A stretch of DNA of 43,092 nt from Candidatus Daviesbacteria bacterium (GCA_030648645.1 JAUSHL010000036.1:1-43092), one strand, 5' to 3'. Positions 15,980 through 23,800 are shown, counted from the first letter of the stretch. Notes: a model not told the origin generated them from the sequence alone. Made by a program: numbers and translations.

Positions 15980-18247
15980 ATGAGAAATTTAACTAAAAAA
16001 ACATTTCCTATTAAAGGCATGCATTGTGCTTCTTGTGTGAGGGTAATTGAAAATGCTCTATCTAAAGTTGAAGGAGTTACTATGGCCAATGTTAATTTAG
16101 CCAGTGAAACAGCTACAGTTACTTTTGATCCCCAAAAAGTTAATGATCAAACTTTAGCTTCAGCTGTGGCCAATGTTGGTTACAAAGCTGGAGTTGAGGA
16201 AGAAATAAAAACAGAAGATGAAGATAAAATCCAGAAACAGAAAGAGTTAAAGAATTTGCGGACCAAAGCTTTAGTAAGTTTATTTTTAGGATCATTAATA
16301 GTTTGGGGGAGTTTCCCGGGGCTTATGAACACTGCTCCGGAAATTTTAAAAAATTTTTATGTCCAGATGATATTAGCAATCCCTGTTCAGTTTTGGGCAG
16401 GATTACAATTCTATAAAGCAACAATACCAGCACTGCGACATAGAACTGCCAATATGGATACCTTAATTGCTATTGGTACCTCAACAGCCTTTCTTTACTC
16501 CGCAGTTGTGACAGTTTTTCCTCAATTGGTAATGGAATTGGGAATTGAGCCAATGCCTTATTTTGATGTTTCAACAGTTATTATTGGTTTAATTTTATTG
16601 GGCAGATATTTTGAAGCCCGGGCAAAAATGGGAACTTCTGAGGCTATTAAAAAATTAATTGGGTTACAGCCAAAAACAGCCCGAATTTTAAAAAATGGAA
16701 AGGAAATAGATGTTCCTGTAAGTGAAGTGGCAATTGGCAATGTAATCAGAGTAAGGCCCGGAGAAAAAATTCCTGTTGATGGGGAAATTTTGGAGGGAGA
16801 ATCATCAATTGATGAATCAATGATTTCCGGAGAGAGTATTCCGGTTGATAAAAGCAAAGGCAGTTTAGTAATTGGGGGAACAATTAATAAAACCGGTACC
16901 TTTACTTATAAAGCAACAAAAGTTGGAGCTGATACTATGCTTGCTCAAATTATTAAATTGGTGACAGAAGCTCAAGGTAGCAAAGCACCAATCCAAAGAG
17001 TGGCTGATTTAATTTCTTCCTATTTTGTGCCAATTGTTTTAATGTTGGCGGTGGCTACCTTTGTAATTTGGTTTGATTTTGGACCTGTGCCTGCTTTTTT
17101 GTTTGCTTTATTAAACTCTGTGGCAGTATTAATTATTGCTTGTCCTTGTGCTATGGGGTTGGCTACTCCTACTGCCATTATGGTGGGAGTAGGGAAAGGG
17201 GCTGAGAATGGAATTTTAATAAAAGATGCAGAAAGTCTGGAAACTGCTCATAAAATTAATGCCATTATTTTTGATAAAACAGGTACACTGACTTATGGGA
17301 AACCGGTGGTAACAGATGTCATTGCGAGGAGTGAAACGACGAAGCAATCTCAAAGTGAGAGATCGCTTCGCTCCGCTCGCGATGACATCTTGCAACTTGC
17401 TGCATCTTTGGAAAAAGGATCAGAGCATTCTTTGGCTGAAGCAATTGTTAATAAAGCTGAAGTTGAGAAACTTGTCCTGAGCAAAGTCGAAGGGTTTAAA
17501 GCAATTCCCGGACATGGTGTAGAAGGGATGATTGGTAAAAATAAAGCGATTTTGGGAAACCGTAAATTAATGGAGAAAGAAAAGGTGGATATTACGCACG
17601 TAGGGTCTCACCTTGCGAAGCTGGAGAGTGAAGGGAAAACAGTGATGATGTTAGCTCAAAATGGCAAGCTATTGGGCTTAATTGCTGTGGCAGATACTGT
17701 TAAAGATACTGCCAAATCTGCTGTGCAGAATTTACAAAAAATGGGAATAGAAGTAATAATGATTACAGGTGATAATGAAAGAACAGCTCAGGCAATTGCT
17801 AAGCTTGTTGGAATCAAAAGAATTTTGGCAGAAGTTTTACCAGATGGAAAAGAAGCTGAAGTTAAAAAAATTCAGGCTGAAGGAAAAATTGTAGCAATGG
17901 TGGGAGATGGAATAAATGATGCACCGGCACTGGCATCTGCTAATGTAGGAATTGCTATGGGAACCGGAACTGATGTGGCAATTGAAGCTGCGGATATTAC
18001 TTTAGTGAGTAAAGATTTAAAAGCTGTAGTTTCAGCAATCCTGCTTTCCAAAAAAACTATGAAAACAATTAGATTGAATCTTTTCTGGGCTTTTGGTTAT
18101 AATATAATTCTGATACCGGTTGCTATGGGAGCTTTATATCCATTTTTCCATATTTTATTAAATCCAATCTTTGCTTCAGCTGCGATGGCTTTATCTTCGG
18201 TATCAGTTGTTTCAAATTCCTTACTACTTAAAAGGGTTAAAATTTAA
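15980..18247 (+). CDS. copA: Cu(I)-exporting P1B-type ATPase with three in-frame repeat insertions
   Basis: A 755-residue P1B ATPase. One N-terminal HMA domain (GMHCASC, Cys16/Cys19) is followed by eight membrane helices with the metal site CPC (388-390), the phosphorylation site DKTGTLT (Asp432), HP-type [10 protein letters not shown], and the hinge [12 protein letters not shown]. It exports Cu(I). In the nucleotide-binding domain, residues 447-469 are an in-frame copy of the GTCATTGCGAG repeat (69 bp, 23 codons). Residues ~498-505 (LVLSKVEG) and ~538-548 ([11 protein letters not shown]) match two other dispersed repeats. All keep the frame and key motifs, so the enzyme may still work. Confidence 0.93.
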   Translation: MRNLTKKTFPIKGMHCASCVRVIENALSKVEGVTMANVNLASETATVTFDPQKVNDQTLASAVANVGYKAGVEEEIKTEDEDKIQKQKELKNLRTKALVSLFLGSLIVWGSFPGLMNTAPEILKNFYVQMILAIPVQFWAGLQFYKATIPALRHRTANMDTLIAIGTSTAFLYSAVVTVFPQLVMELGIEPMPYFDVSTVIIGLILLGRYFEARAKMGTSEAIKKLIGLQPKTARILKNGKEIDVPVSEVAIGNVIRVRPGEKIPVDGEILEGESSIDESMISGESIPVDKSKGSLVIGGTINKTGTFTYKATKVGADTMLAQIIKLVTEAQGSKAPIQRVADLISSYFVPIVLMLAVATFVIWFDFGPVPAFLFALLNSVAVLIIACPCAMGLATPTAIMVGVGKGAENGILIKDAESLETAHKINAIIFDKTGTLTYGKPVVTDVIARSETTKQSQSERSLRSARDDILQLAASLEKGSEHSLAEAIVNKAEVEKLVLSKVEGFKAIPGHGVEGMIGKNKAILGNRKLMEKEKVDITHVGSHLAKLESEGKTVMMLAQNGKLLGLIAVADTVKDTAKSAVQNLQKMGIEVIMITGDNERTAQAIAKLVGIKRILAEVLPDGKEAEVKKIQAEGKIVAMVGDGINDAPALASANVGIAMGTGTDVAIEAADITLVSKDLKAVVSAILLSKKTMKTIRLNLFWAFGYNIILIPVAMGALYPFFHILLNPIFASAAMALSSVSVVSNSLLLKRVKI
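17318..17386. repeat. GTCATTGCGAG repeat copy inside copA
   Basis: 69 bp from GTCATTGCGAGG to TCGCGATGAC, with the same inverted ends as the intergenic copies. It is exactly 23 codons, translated as [10 protein letters not shown]-type sequence in the N domain. Confidence 0.88.
17471..17493. repeat. CTTGTCCTGAGC...GTCGAAGG element inside copA
   Basis: CTTGTCCTGAGCAAAGTCGA followed by AGG resembles a repeat seen widely between genes in environmental bacterial genomes (from memory); it is translated in frame as LVLSKVEG. No second copy was found in this window. Confidence 0.5.
17591..17623. repeat. TACGCACGTAGGG...CGAAGCTG element inside copA
   Basis: TACGCACGTAGGG and CGAAGCTG are shared with the intergenic copy at 42104-42141. 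It is in frame within the N domain. Confidence 0.6.
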
Positions 18248-18312
18248 TAAGCAAAGCTTGATTCCTAATAAACTCGGAATTAAGCAGAGCTTGAAATTTT
18301 GAAGACAAAATT

Positions 18313-19293
18313 ATGGATCTTGTAACAATTTTCTTTATTGGTTTAACAGCCGGAGGTTTTGGGTGTGTGGCACTTCAGGGTGGACTTTTGGCTTCGGCTA
18401 TTACTGCCAGAAAAGAAGTAGATAAGCAGGATAAAAATGATTTTTTGCCAACTTTGGCATTTTTAATTTCCAAATTGGTAGTCTATGCTATTTTAGGCTT
18501 AATTTTAGGATTTTTTGGACAAGCTTTATCTATTTCTGATAATTTGCGGATAATTTTACAATTTGCAGCCGGATTTTACATGATTATTATCGCTCTAAGT
18601 TTACTGAATGTTCACCCATTTTTTAGGCATTTTATTATTCAACCTCCCAGATTCTTGACCAGAATGGTTAAAAACCAATCAAAAAGTGCGGATATTTTTG
18701 CTCCGGGAGTTTTGGGAGCCATGACAATCTTTGTTCCCTGTGGAACAACTTTAGCAATGGAAGCTTTGGCAATTTCTTCAGGCAGTCCCATTAAAGGTGC
18801 TTTGATTTTAATTTCTTTTGTCTTGGGTACTTTCCCAATATTTTTTGGGCTGGGTTATATTACAGCAAAATTATCTGATTCATATAGACAAACTTTTTTC
18901 AAAATAGCAGCTTATGTAATTATTTTTGTGGGACTTTTGACTATTTATAATTCCTGGAACGCCACAGGGCTTCCAACAATAGTTTTAGATACAAGTGGAG
19001 GTAGTCAGCAAGTGGATTCTACTGTAAAACAAGATTATGAAATCCAGATTTTAAACTCAGGGTATAGTCCGAATTACATCAAAGTCAAAAAAGGACTTCC
19101 TGTAAAACTTACTTTGATTTCAAATGATATTCGCAGTTGTTCGCTAGCTTTTAGAATTCCCTCTCTGAGAGTTTCTAAAAATTTAAGACCAACAGATTCT
19201 CAGGTAATAGAATTTACTCCAACTGAAGCAGGTATAATTCCTTTCAGTTGTTCGATGGGAATGTACAGAGGAACGATTGAAGTGGTGGAGTAG
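18313..19293 (+). CDS. SafE/DsbD-like membrane protein fused to a cupredoxin domain
   Basis: A 326-residue protein. About six helices with a TauE/SafE (UreH/DsbD-like) pattern come first, including GGFGCVALQGGLLAS and VPCGTTLAMEAL with single cysteines in helices 1 and 4, followed by a C-terminal cupredoxin (about 230-326) with RSCSLAF and FSCSMGMYRG. The cupredoxin tail is a paralogue of the one at 15616. The fusion suggests copper or electron transfer between the membrane domain and an outward-facing copper site. It starts 65 bp after copA in the same operon. Confidence 0.82.
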   Translation: MDLVTIFFIGLTAGGFGCVALQGGLLASAITARKEVDKQDKNDFLPTLAFLISKLVVYAILGLILGFFGQALSISDNLRIILQFAAGFYMIIIALSLLNVHPFFRHFIIQPPRFLTRMVKNQSKSADIFAPGVLGAMTIFVPCGTTLAMEALAISSGSPIKGALILISFVLGTFPIFFGLGYITAKLSDSYRQTFFKIAAYVIIFVGLLTIYNSWNATGLPTIVLDTSGGSQQVDSTVKQDYEIQILNSGYSPNYIKVKKGLPVKLTLISNDIRSCSLAFRIPSLRVSKNLRPTDSQVIEFTPTEAGIIPFSCSMGMYRGTIEVVE

Positions 19294-19311
19294 GCTATAG
19301 ACTACTCTCTT

Positions 19312-19380
19312 GTCATTGCGAGGAGTTTTCGACGAAGCAATCCCAAAAAGTAGAGATTGCTTCACTTCGTTCGCAATGAC
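19312..19380. repeat. GTCATTGCGAG repeat family copy
   Basis: GTCATTGCGAGGAG...TTCGCAATGAC, between the SafE-cupredoxin and HMA genes. It is close to the copA copy in length (69 bp). Confidence 0.85.
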
Positions 19381-19399
19381 AGAAAAGGAAATATAAAAC

Positions 19400-19624
19400 A
19401 TGGCTAATTTAGTCAAAGTAAAACTTAAGATTGATGGTATGCATTGTACTTCTTGTGCCATGTGTATCGATATGGATTTGGAAGATCTGCCAGGGGTTTG
19501 TAATTGCAAAACATCTTATGCCAAAGCAGAAACTGAAGTAGAATATGACCCTGAAAAAATAGATCTAGAAAAAATTACAGAAACCATCAAAAAATCAGGA
19601 TATACTGCAATTTCCATAGACTAA
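19400..19624 (+). CDS. copZ: CopZ-like heavy-metal-associated domain protein
   Basis: A 74-residue single HMA domain with GMHCTSCAMC: the CxxC pair Cys16/Cys19 binds Cu(I), and an extra Cys22, plus CNCKTS later, gives unusual cysteine richness for CopZ. It probably carries Cu(I) to the HMA domain of CopA or to CsoR. It is the last gene of the operon, after a repeat that replaces most of the 106-bp gap. Confidence 0.82.
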   Translation: MANLVKVKLKIDGMHCTSCAMCIDMDLEDLPGVCNCKTSYAKAETEVEYDPEKIDLEKITETIKKSGYTAISID

Positions 19625-19774
19625 GCAACTCGTTACAGCACAAAAAATCGTTCGCACGGTAGGGACTTGCTCACTTGAGGTTTGCCAATCGCCGGAAGCT
19701 AGTGGTAATATTGAGTCAAGGGCACGATTGTCTGCACCACATTTTTGTTACTTGCAACTTCGTTGCTTTTTATT
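19625..19774. other. Intergenic segment, unlike its surroundings
   Basis: 150 bp with higher GC than its neighbours and no frame of note. Short inverted elements occur (for example GCAACTCGTTAC near the start and GTTACTTGCAAC near the end). It could be a further repeat or a structured RNA. No known family is recognised. Confidence 0.3.
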
Positions 19775-20785
19775 ATGTTTGATTTAATTTCTATTGGAGA
19801 CGGGGCGGTTGATTTATTTTTTCAAATTTCTGATGCTCATTTAGAACTTGATCAAGGAGCAGAGGAACTCTGTTTAAGATTTGGGGATAAGATTCCTGTA
19901 GAACAATTTCACCAAAGTTTAGGAGGAAATAATCCCAATAATGCTGTGGGAGCAGTACGACTAGGTTTAAAAACTGCTATTTATCTTAATGTAGGGACAG
20001 ATTTAATGGGAAAATTTACCCTGGAGAAATTAAAAGAGGAAAAAGTTGATACCAGATATGTGAGTATTAATGAAAATGTAAATTCTAATGTTTCTGCCCT
20101 GATAAGTTTTCAAGGAGAGAGAACAATTTTAACTTATAGGCAGGCTTTTAAATACCAACTACCGGATTTAGAAAAAACAAGATGGGTATATTTAGCATCT
20201 ATGGGTAAATCTGCATTGGAGGATAATTTAGTCAAACAGGTAGAAAATTATGTGGAAAGAGTAGGAGCATCTTTAATTTATAATCCCGGGCCATATGAAT
20301 TATCATATGGAGTGAAAAAATTTCCTAAACTTTTATCACTATGTAAATTGTTGATTTTAAATAAAGAAGAAGCAGAAGAAGTGTTAGACGAGAATAAAGA
20401 ATCAAGAATAAAGAATCAAGGAATAAAAAAACTGTTAAGTGGATTGGCAGAATTAGGACCAAAAATGGTAATTATTACCGATGGAAAAGAGGGATCATAT
20501 GGCTTTGACTCCGGTCAAAACGGAGTTGATGGAGAAAAATTTTGGCAGTTAGATATTTTTCCGGCTCATTTAGTAGATATGACAGGGGCAGGTGATGCTT
20601 TTGCTACAGGGGTACTTGCGGGGCTTTTTCATGGTAAAAATTTAGAAGAGGCAATGAGATGGGGATCTGCTAATGGAGCATCAGTAGTTGAAGAAATTGG
20701 CTGTCAAAAAGGACTTTTAATTTATGATCTAATGCAAAAAAAATTAATAGAACATGCTAAAATTATTGCTAAGGAATTAAAATGA
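19775..20785 (+). CDS. PfkB-family sugar kinase
   Basis: I start at ATG 19775 (MFDLISIGDGAVD); the track start 19745 lies in intergenic sequence. The 336-residue ribokinase-like protein has the N-terminal GGNNPNNAVGAVRLG motif and the C-terminal signature DMTGAGDAFATGVLAG with the catalytic Asp. It phosphorylates a sugar or sugar phosphate. Being directly coupled (ATGA) to class II fructose-bisphosphate aldolase, it may act as a phosphofructokinase or fructokinase, an inference from context. Confidence 0.88.
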   Translation: MFDLISIGDGAVDLFFQISDAHLELDQGAEELCLRFGDKIPVEQFHQSLGGNNPNNAVGAVRLGLKTAIYLNVGTDLMGKFTLEKLKEEKVDTRYVSINENVNSNVSALISFQGERTILTYRQAFKYQLPDLEKTRWVYLASMGKSALEDNLVKQVENYVERVGASLIYNPGPYELSYGVKKFPKLLSLCKLLILNKEEAEEVLDENKESRIKNQGIKKLLSGLAELGPKMVIITDGKEGSYGFDSGQNGVDGEKFWQLDIFPAHLVDMTGAGDAFATGVLAGLFHGKNLEEAMRWGSANGASVVEEIGCQKGLLIYDLMQKKLIEHAKIIAKELK

Positions 20786-21648
20786 CAGCAAGAGAATGGT
20801 TGCAAAAAGCTAAAAAGGAAAAATTTGCTATTGGGGCTTTTAATGTAGGAAATCTAGAAACTTTTAAAGCTATAGTTTTAGCTTCAGCCAATAAAAAATC
20901 CCCAATTATTATAGAAACATCTCCAGGTGAAACTGATTGGTTAGGGGAAGACAATATTGTTGATTTGGCAAAGAATTACTCTCAGGATTATGGAGTGCCA
21001 ATTTTAGTAAATTTAGATCATGCGGGGAGTTTGGCGGAGTGTATTTTAGCAATTGAAGCCGGTTTTGATTTAATTCATTTTGATGGATCAAAATTACCTT
21101 TGGAAGAAAATATAAAAATAGCTAAAGAAGTAGTAGAACTGGCTCACCAAAAAGGGATTTTAGTTGAGGGGGAAATGGATCATATTGCCGGTTCTTCTGA
21201 GATACATCAAGGTTCTGCAGAAACTGCCATAAAAAATATCCCTATGACAGATCCAGAAAACGCTGCTCAATTTGTTACTGAAACTGGAATTAATATTCTA
21301 GCAGTTTTTGTTGGCAATGCTCATGGTATTTTTAGTGAAGGTGGAGAAAATCTAGATTTAGATAGATTACAAAACATTGCACGTACAACAAATTGTTATT
21401 TATCATTACATGGTGGATCAGGTGTTCCAGAGGATCAGGTAAAAGAAGCAATCAAATATGGCATAGTTAAAGTAAATATTAATACAGAGATGAGACAAGC
21501 TTTCAAAAAAGAGTTAACAGAAGTATTAGCAAATAATCCTGATGAGATAGCTATGTACAAATTGGAACAGCCAGTTGTGGAAAGTATTCAAAAAGTGGTA
21601 GAAATAAAGATAGAGGAATTTGGAAGTGGAGGAAAAATATATGGGTGA
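20782..21648 (+). CDS. fba: Class II fructose-bisphosphate aldolase family protein
   Basis: A 288-residue zinc-dependent aldolase: GAFNVGNLETFKA, the catalytic/metal loop VNLDHAGS, LVEGEMDHIAGSSE, AVFVGNAHGIF and LHGGSGVP, followed by VKVNINTEMR. It splits or forms fructose 1,6-bisphosphate or a related ketose bisphosphate. The start overlaps the kinase stop, and its own end overlaps the DUF1003 gene, so the three are one operon. Confidence 0.9.
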   Translation: MTAREWLQKAKKEKFAIGAFNVGNLETFKAIVLASANKKSPIIIETSPGETDWLGEDNIVDLAKNYSQDYGVPILVNLDHAGSLAECILAIEAGFDLIHFDGSKLPLEENIKIAKEVVELAHQKGILVEGEMDHIAGSSEIHQGSAETAIKNIPMTDPENAAQFVTETGINILAVFVGNAHGIFSEGGENLDLDRLQNIARTTNCYLSLHGGSGVPEDQVKEAIKYGIVKVNINTEMRQAFKKELTEVLANNPDEIAMYKLEQPVVESIQKVVEIKIEEFGSGGKIYG

Positions 21649-22087
21649 AAATATTGGAGATTATTTAAATTTAAGAAGAGCTCCGGAGAATGTTAATTTA
21701 AAACATAAACAGGGGTTAAATTTTCAGGATAGAATTGCTTTGGTAATTACCAGATCTGTGGGAAGCATGTATGCTGTTTATTTTTTCATCTTGTTTATAA
21801 TGGGTTGGATTTTTTGGCAATTAAATGATACTAAACCCCTTGATCCATTTCCTTTTATCTTTTTACTTTTCATAGGAAATGTGGTTCAGCTACTTTTAAT
21901 GCCTTTGATTATGGTGGGACAAAATTTACAAGGCAAACATGCAGAAAGAAGGGCGGAAGAAGAATACAAAACCACAGAAACTATTTATAAAGATATAGAA
22001 AAGATTTTTATTCATTTGGATAAACAGGATAAAGAGATTCAAAAACAAACAGAACTCCTAAATCAACTACTGGAAAAGAAAAAATAG
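21641..22087 (+). CDS. DUF1003 membrane protein
   Basis: I start at ATG 21641 (MGENIGDYL), 6-8 nt after GGAGG, a rare clear Shine-Dalgarno here, and overlapping the aldolase stop. The protein has two membrane helices (MYAVYFFILFIMGWIFW and FPFIFLLFIGNVVQLLLMPLIMV), the conserved QDRIALVIT before helix 1, and a C-terminal coiled coil (YKDIEKIFIHLDKQDKEIQK). DUF1003 proteins are of unknown role. Confidence 0.85.
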   Translation: MGENIGDYLNLRRAPENVNLKHKQGLNFQDRIALVITRSVGSMYAVYFFILFIMGWIFWQLNDTKPLDPFPFIFLLFIGNVVQLLLMPLIMVGQNLQGKHAERRAEEEYKTTETIYKDIEKIFIHLDKQDKEIQKQTELLNQLLEKKK

Positions 22088-22099
22088 TTTTTATTTACA

Positions 22100-22456
22100 A
22101 TGAGAAATATTGCTCCACAAATCACAAGACAAAGATTACTTATTGAAGGTAAATTTACAATTATAGTCACTCAAGAAAAGGTTAAAAACTATCTATTAAG
22201 TGTATCTAAAGAATTAGATTTAAGAACTTATGGTGATCCCATTATTTATTCTCCTGAAAGTAAAGGTAAAGAAGAAAATCAAGGTTTTGATGCATTTATT
22301 CCTTTGATTGATTCAGGTATAGCTTTATATATTTGGACCAATGAGAAGTTTATGTCTTGTGTTCTCTATACTTGTAAAAATTTCTCTATGGAAAAGGCAA
22401 TTGAGTTTACTAAAAACTTTTTTCAGACTACAGAGTTGGAGTATCAAGAGTTTTGA
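22100..22456 (+). CDS. S-adenosylmethionine decarboxylase-like protein lacking a key His
   Basis: A 118-residue protein aligning by eye with the SpeH type of AdoMet decarboxylase: FIPLIDSGIALYIWTNEKF...LYTCKNFSMEKA against SpeH IISESHLTIH...DVYTCG. The self-cleavage Ser is kept (Ser72) and the Cys is kept (Cys92). The position of the catalytic His (His68 in SpeH) is Tyr77 and the following His is Gly. Self-processing to a pyruvoyl enzyme may therefore fail or differ. A spermidine pathway gene is not seen nearby. It may have another role, such as a regulatory or binding protein. Confidence 0.6.
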   Translation: MRNIAPQITRQRLLIEGKFTIIVTQEKVKNYLLSVSKELDLRTYGDPIIYSPESKGKEENQGFDAFIPLIDSGIALYIWTNEKFMSCVLYTCKNFSMEKAIEFTKNFFQTTELEYQEF

Positions 22457-22486
22457 TAATAAATAGGTATTTTCGGCAGATATAAT

Positions 22487-22528
22487 TTAGTGGACTACTA
22501 CTCTAGTGCCTGGGTTTTCGGGGGTGGC
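22487..22528 (-). repeat. L,D-transpeptidase 3'-tail repeat, copy 1
   Basis: On the minus strand it reads ATPENPGTRVVVH then TAA, in frame directly after the antitoxin stop codon. Copies 2-4 are at 22856, 23517 and 23758. Confidence 0.85.
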
Positions 22529-22819
22529 TTATTGGATATTAACAGCAATTTTAGTTTGTAGTGCTTGGGCTACTTTGTATAAAAGAGAAATTGATGGTTT
22601 GGCATTCATTCCTTCTAATCTGGAAATAACTGCCTGACCAGTCCCAATTTTTTTAGCTAAGTCTTCTTGAGTCATATTCTTTTTTAGTCTAGCATCAATG
22701 ATTTGGCAGGCAATTTCATATTCCGGTTGAAGTTTTTGATATTCACTTACAAACCCAGGTTTTTTCATGAGCTTATTTTTTAATTCTTCAACTGTAAAAT
22801 ATTTTTTATTAGCTCTCAT
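22529..22819 (-). CDS. XRE/HigA-type antitoxin-like regulator, no adjacent toxin
   Basis: A 96-residue protein with a C-terminal Xre helix-turn-helix (NMTQEDLAKKIGTGQAVISRLE) after a short helical N-part (VEELKNKLMKKPGFVSEYQKL), as in HigA-type antitoxins of type II toxin-antitoxin pairs. No HigB toxin lies upstream or downstream. A perfect inverted repeat overlapping its promoter indicates autoregulation. The 3' end abuts a copy of the L,D-transpeptidase tail, so the gene looks inserted. Confidence 0.8.
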   Translation of the reverse strand: MRANKKYFTVEELKNKLMKKPGFVSEYQKLQPEYEIACQIIDARLKKNMTQEDLAKKIGTGQAVISRLEGMNAKPSISLLYKVAQALQTKIAVNIQ

Positions 22820-22823
22820 GCTA

Positions 22824-22854
22824 TGACATTATGACAAATTTATCATAATGTCAA
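22824..22854 (-). promoter_or_regulatory. Operator and leaderless promoter of the antitoxin gene
   Basis: Perfect 11-bp inverted repeat TGACATTATGA / TCATAATGTCA with an 8-bp spacer. On the minus strand TTGACA and CATAAT (15-bp spacing) are embedded in it, and the ATG at 22819 follows the -10 box by 8 nt. Binding of the encoded regulator would block the promoter. Confidence 0.7.
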
Positions 22855-22855
22855 T

Positions 22856-22900
22856 TAGTGGATTACTACTCTTGCCCCTGGGTTTTCGGGGGTGGCTCTG
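22856..22900 (-). repeat. L,D-transpeptidase 3'-tail repeat, copy 2
   Basis: Minus strand RATPENPGARVVIH then TAA. It lies just upstream of the antitoxin operator. Confidence 0.85.
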
Positions 22901-22915
22901 TTATTATCTAATGAA

Positions 22916-22940
22916 AAATATCACACCCTTGGGGTGTGAT
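22916..22940. repeat. TATCACACCC hairpin repeat
   Basis: ATATCACACCCTTGGGGTGTGAT, a perfect hairpin. It is the same unit as the tandem cluster at 23629-23716. Confidence 0.8.
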
Positions 22941-22942
22941 GT

Positions 22943-22976
22943 GATAATAATAATAATAATGTTGTTGTTGTTGTTG
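22943..22976. repeat. Adjoining trinucleotide microsatellites
   Basis: Five to six ATA/TAA units run directly into five GTT units, about 30 bp before the gene at 23001. Slippage here could change promoter spacing. Confidence 0.75.
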
Positions 22977-23000
22977 AATTCAGGTTAAAAGATTTCAATT

Positions 23001-23483
23001 ATGTCTAGGATATGGAATAATAAAGATATAGAAGAAAAAGGCTTTACCCTAATTATTTTTATTTTACTAATCTTCCTTATTAGTGGAGGAATTATTGGTG
23101 GATCATTTTATATAAAAAATAACCATCCTGAGTGGGTTAGTAAAAAAATAGCAAAAATACCCAATAATAGTACACAAAACAACTCTTCTTCATCTAAAAT
23201 TCAGAATGAAGCTATTTCTGGATCAAAAGTGCAAGTTATAGGGAAAAAGCCGGAATTAATATTACAAGCGCCACTTATGTGTAATGATAGTGAAGGGAAC
23301 TATTTCGATGTTGAAGGATATGGACAAATACAAGTTTGTTTTCGGGAAGGAATTACATGCAATAAAGCAAATATCTCAGGTTCGTTACGCAAAATTAATA
23401 TAGATTGTCCAGACCAGAATCCTGTAAAGTGTGGAGAATGGATTATAATTGATGCTCAGGATGTAAAATGTCTAATTAATTGA
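23001..23483 (+). CDS. Pilin-like membrane-anchored Cys-rich protein
   Basis: A 160-residue protein. The start EEKGFTLIIFILLIFLISGGIIGGSFY resembles a type IV prepilin (G before FTLI) but lacks the usual Glu at +5. A Ser/Asn linker follows, then a domain with five cysteines (MCNDSE, VCFRE, TCNKAN, DCPDQ, KCGEW, with a last KCLIN), likely disulfide-bonded outside. No family is recognised. It lies between L,D-transpeptidase tail copies 2 and 3, suggesting it arrived as a cassette. Confidence 0.55.
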   Translation: MSRIWNNKDIEEKGFTLIIFILLIFLISGGIIGGSFYIKNNHPEWVSKKIAKIPNNSTQNNSSSSKIQNEAISGSKVQVIGKKPELILQAPLMCNDSEGNYFDVEGYGQIQVCFREGITCNKANISGSLRKINIDCPDQNPVKCGEWIIIDAQDVKCLIN

Positions 23484-23516
23484 TAAGAAAGTTTTAAAAT
23501 AGTTGCCAAAGAAATT

Positions 23517-23561
23517 TAGTGTACTACCACTCTTGTCCCTGGGTTTTTGGGAGTGGCTCTG
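23517..23561 (-). repeat. L,D-transpeptidase 3'-tail repeat, copy 3
   Basis: Minus strand RATPKNPGTRVVVH then TAA. Confidence 0.85.
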
Positions 23562-23575
23562 AAAAAACTATAATT

Positions 23576-23602
23576 AGCTTCCCAGACGTCCTCTGGGAGG
23601 CT
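23576..23602. repeat. Palindromic repeat family A, copy 4
   Basis: AGCTTCCCAG, ACGTCCT, CTGGGAGGCT; one mismatch in the stem. Confidence 0.8.
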
Positions 23603-23628
23603 GTTACCATGTTTGTATATTATGAAAA

Positions 23629-23716
23629 ATATCACACCCTTGGGGTGTGATATTAAACCCCCCTTGGGGTGTGATATTAAACCCTTGGGGTGTGATATTA
23701 AAGTGTGATATTAAAA
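23629..23716. repeat. Tandem cluster of TATCACACCC hairpin units
   Basis: Three copies of CTTGGGGTGTGATATTAAA and a partial fourth, the first with the full hairpin. There are no spacers, so it is not a CRISPR. Confidence 0.8.
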
Positions 23717-23757
23717 TAAGCAGTACTTTTGAAATCAACTTCCAGAGAAAAGAGCTC

Positions 23758-23800
23758 CTAGTGGACTACAACTCTTGTCCCTGGGTTTTCGGGAGAGGCT
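23758..23800 (-). repeat. L,D-transpeptidase 3'-tail repeat, copy 4 (within the gene)
   Basis: The native 3' end of the transpeptidase gene, reading RASPENPGTRVVVH then TAG. Confidence 0.85.

Noticed and set aside
22529-22819. A complete HigBA toxin-antitoxin pair
   Set aside because: Only the antitoxin-like gene is present; neither neighbour resembles a RelE/HigB toxin.
23629-23716. CRISPR-like tandem repeat cluster
   Set aside because: The units are contiguous with no spacers, few in number, and the same hairpin occurs singly at 22916. No cas gene is present.
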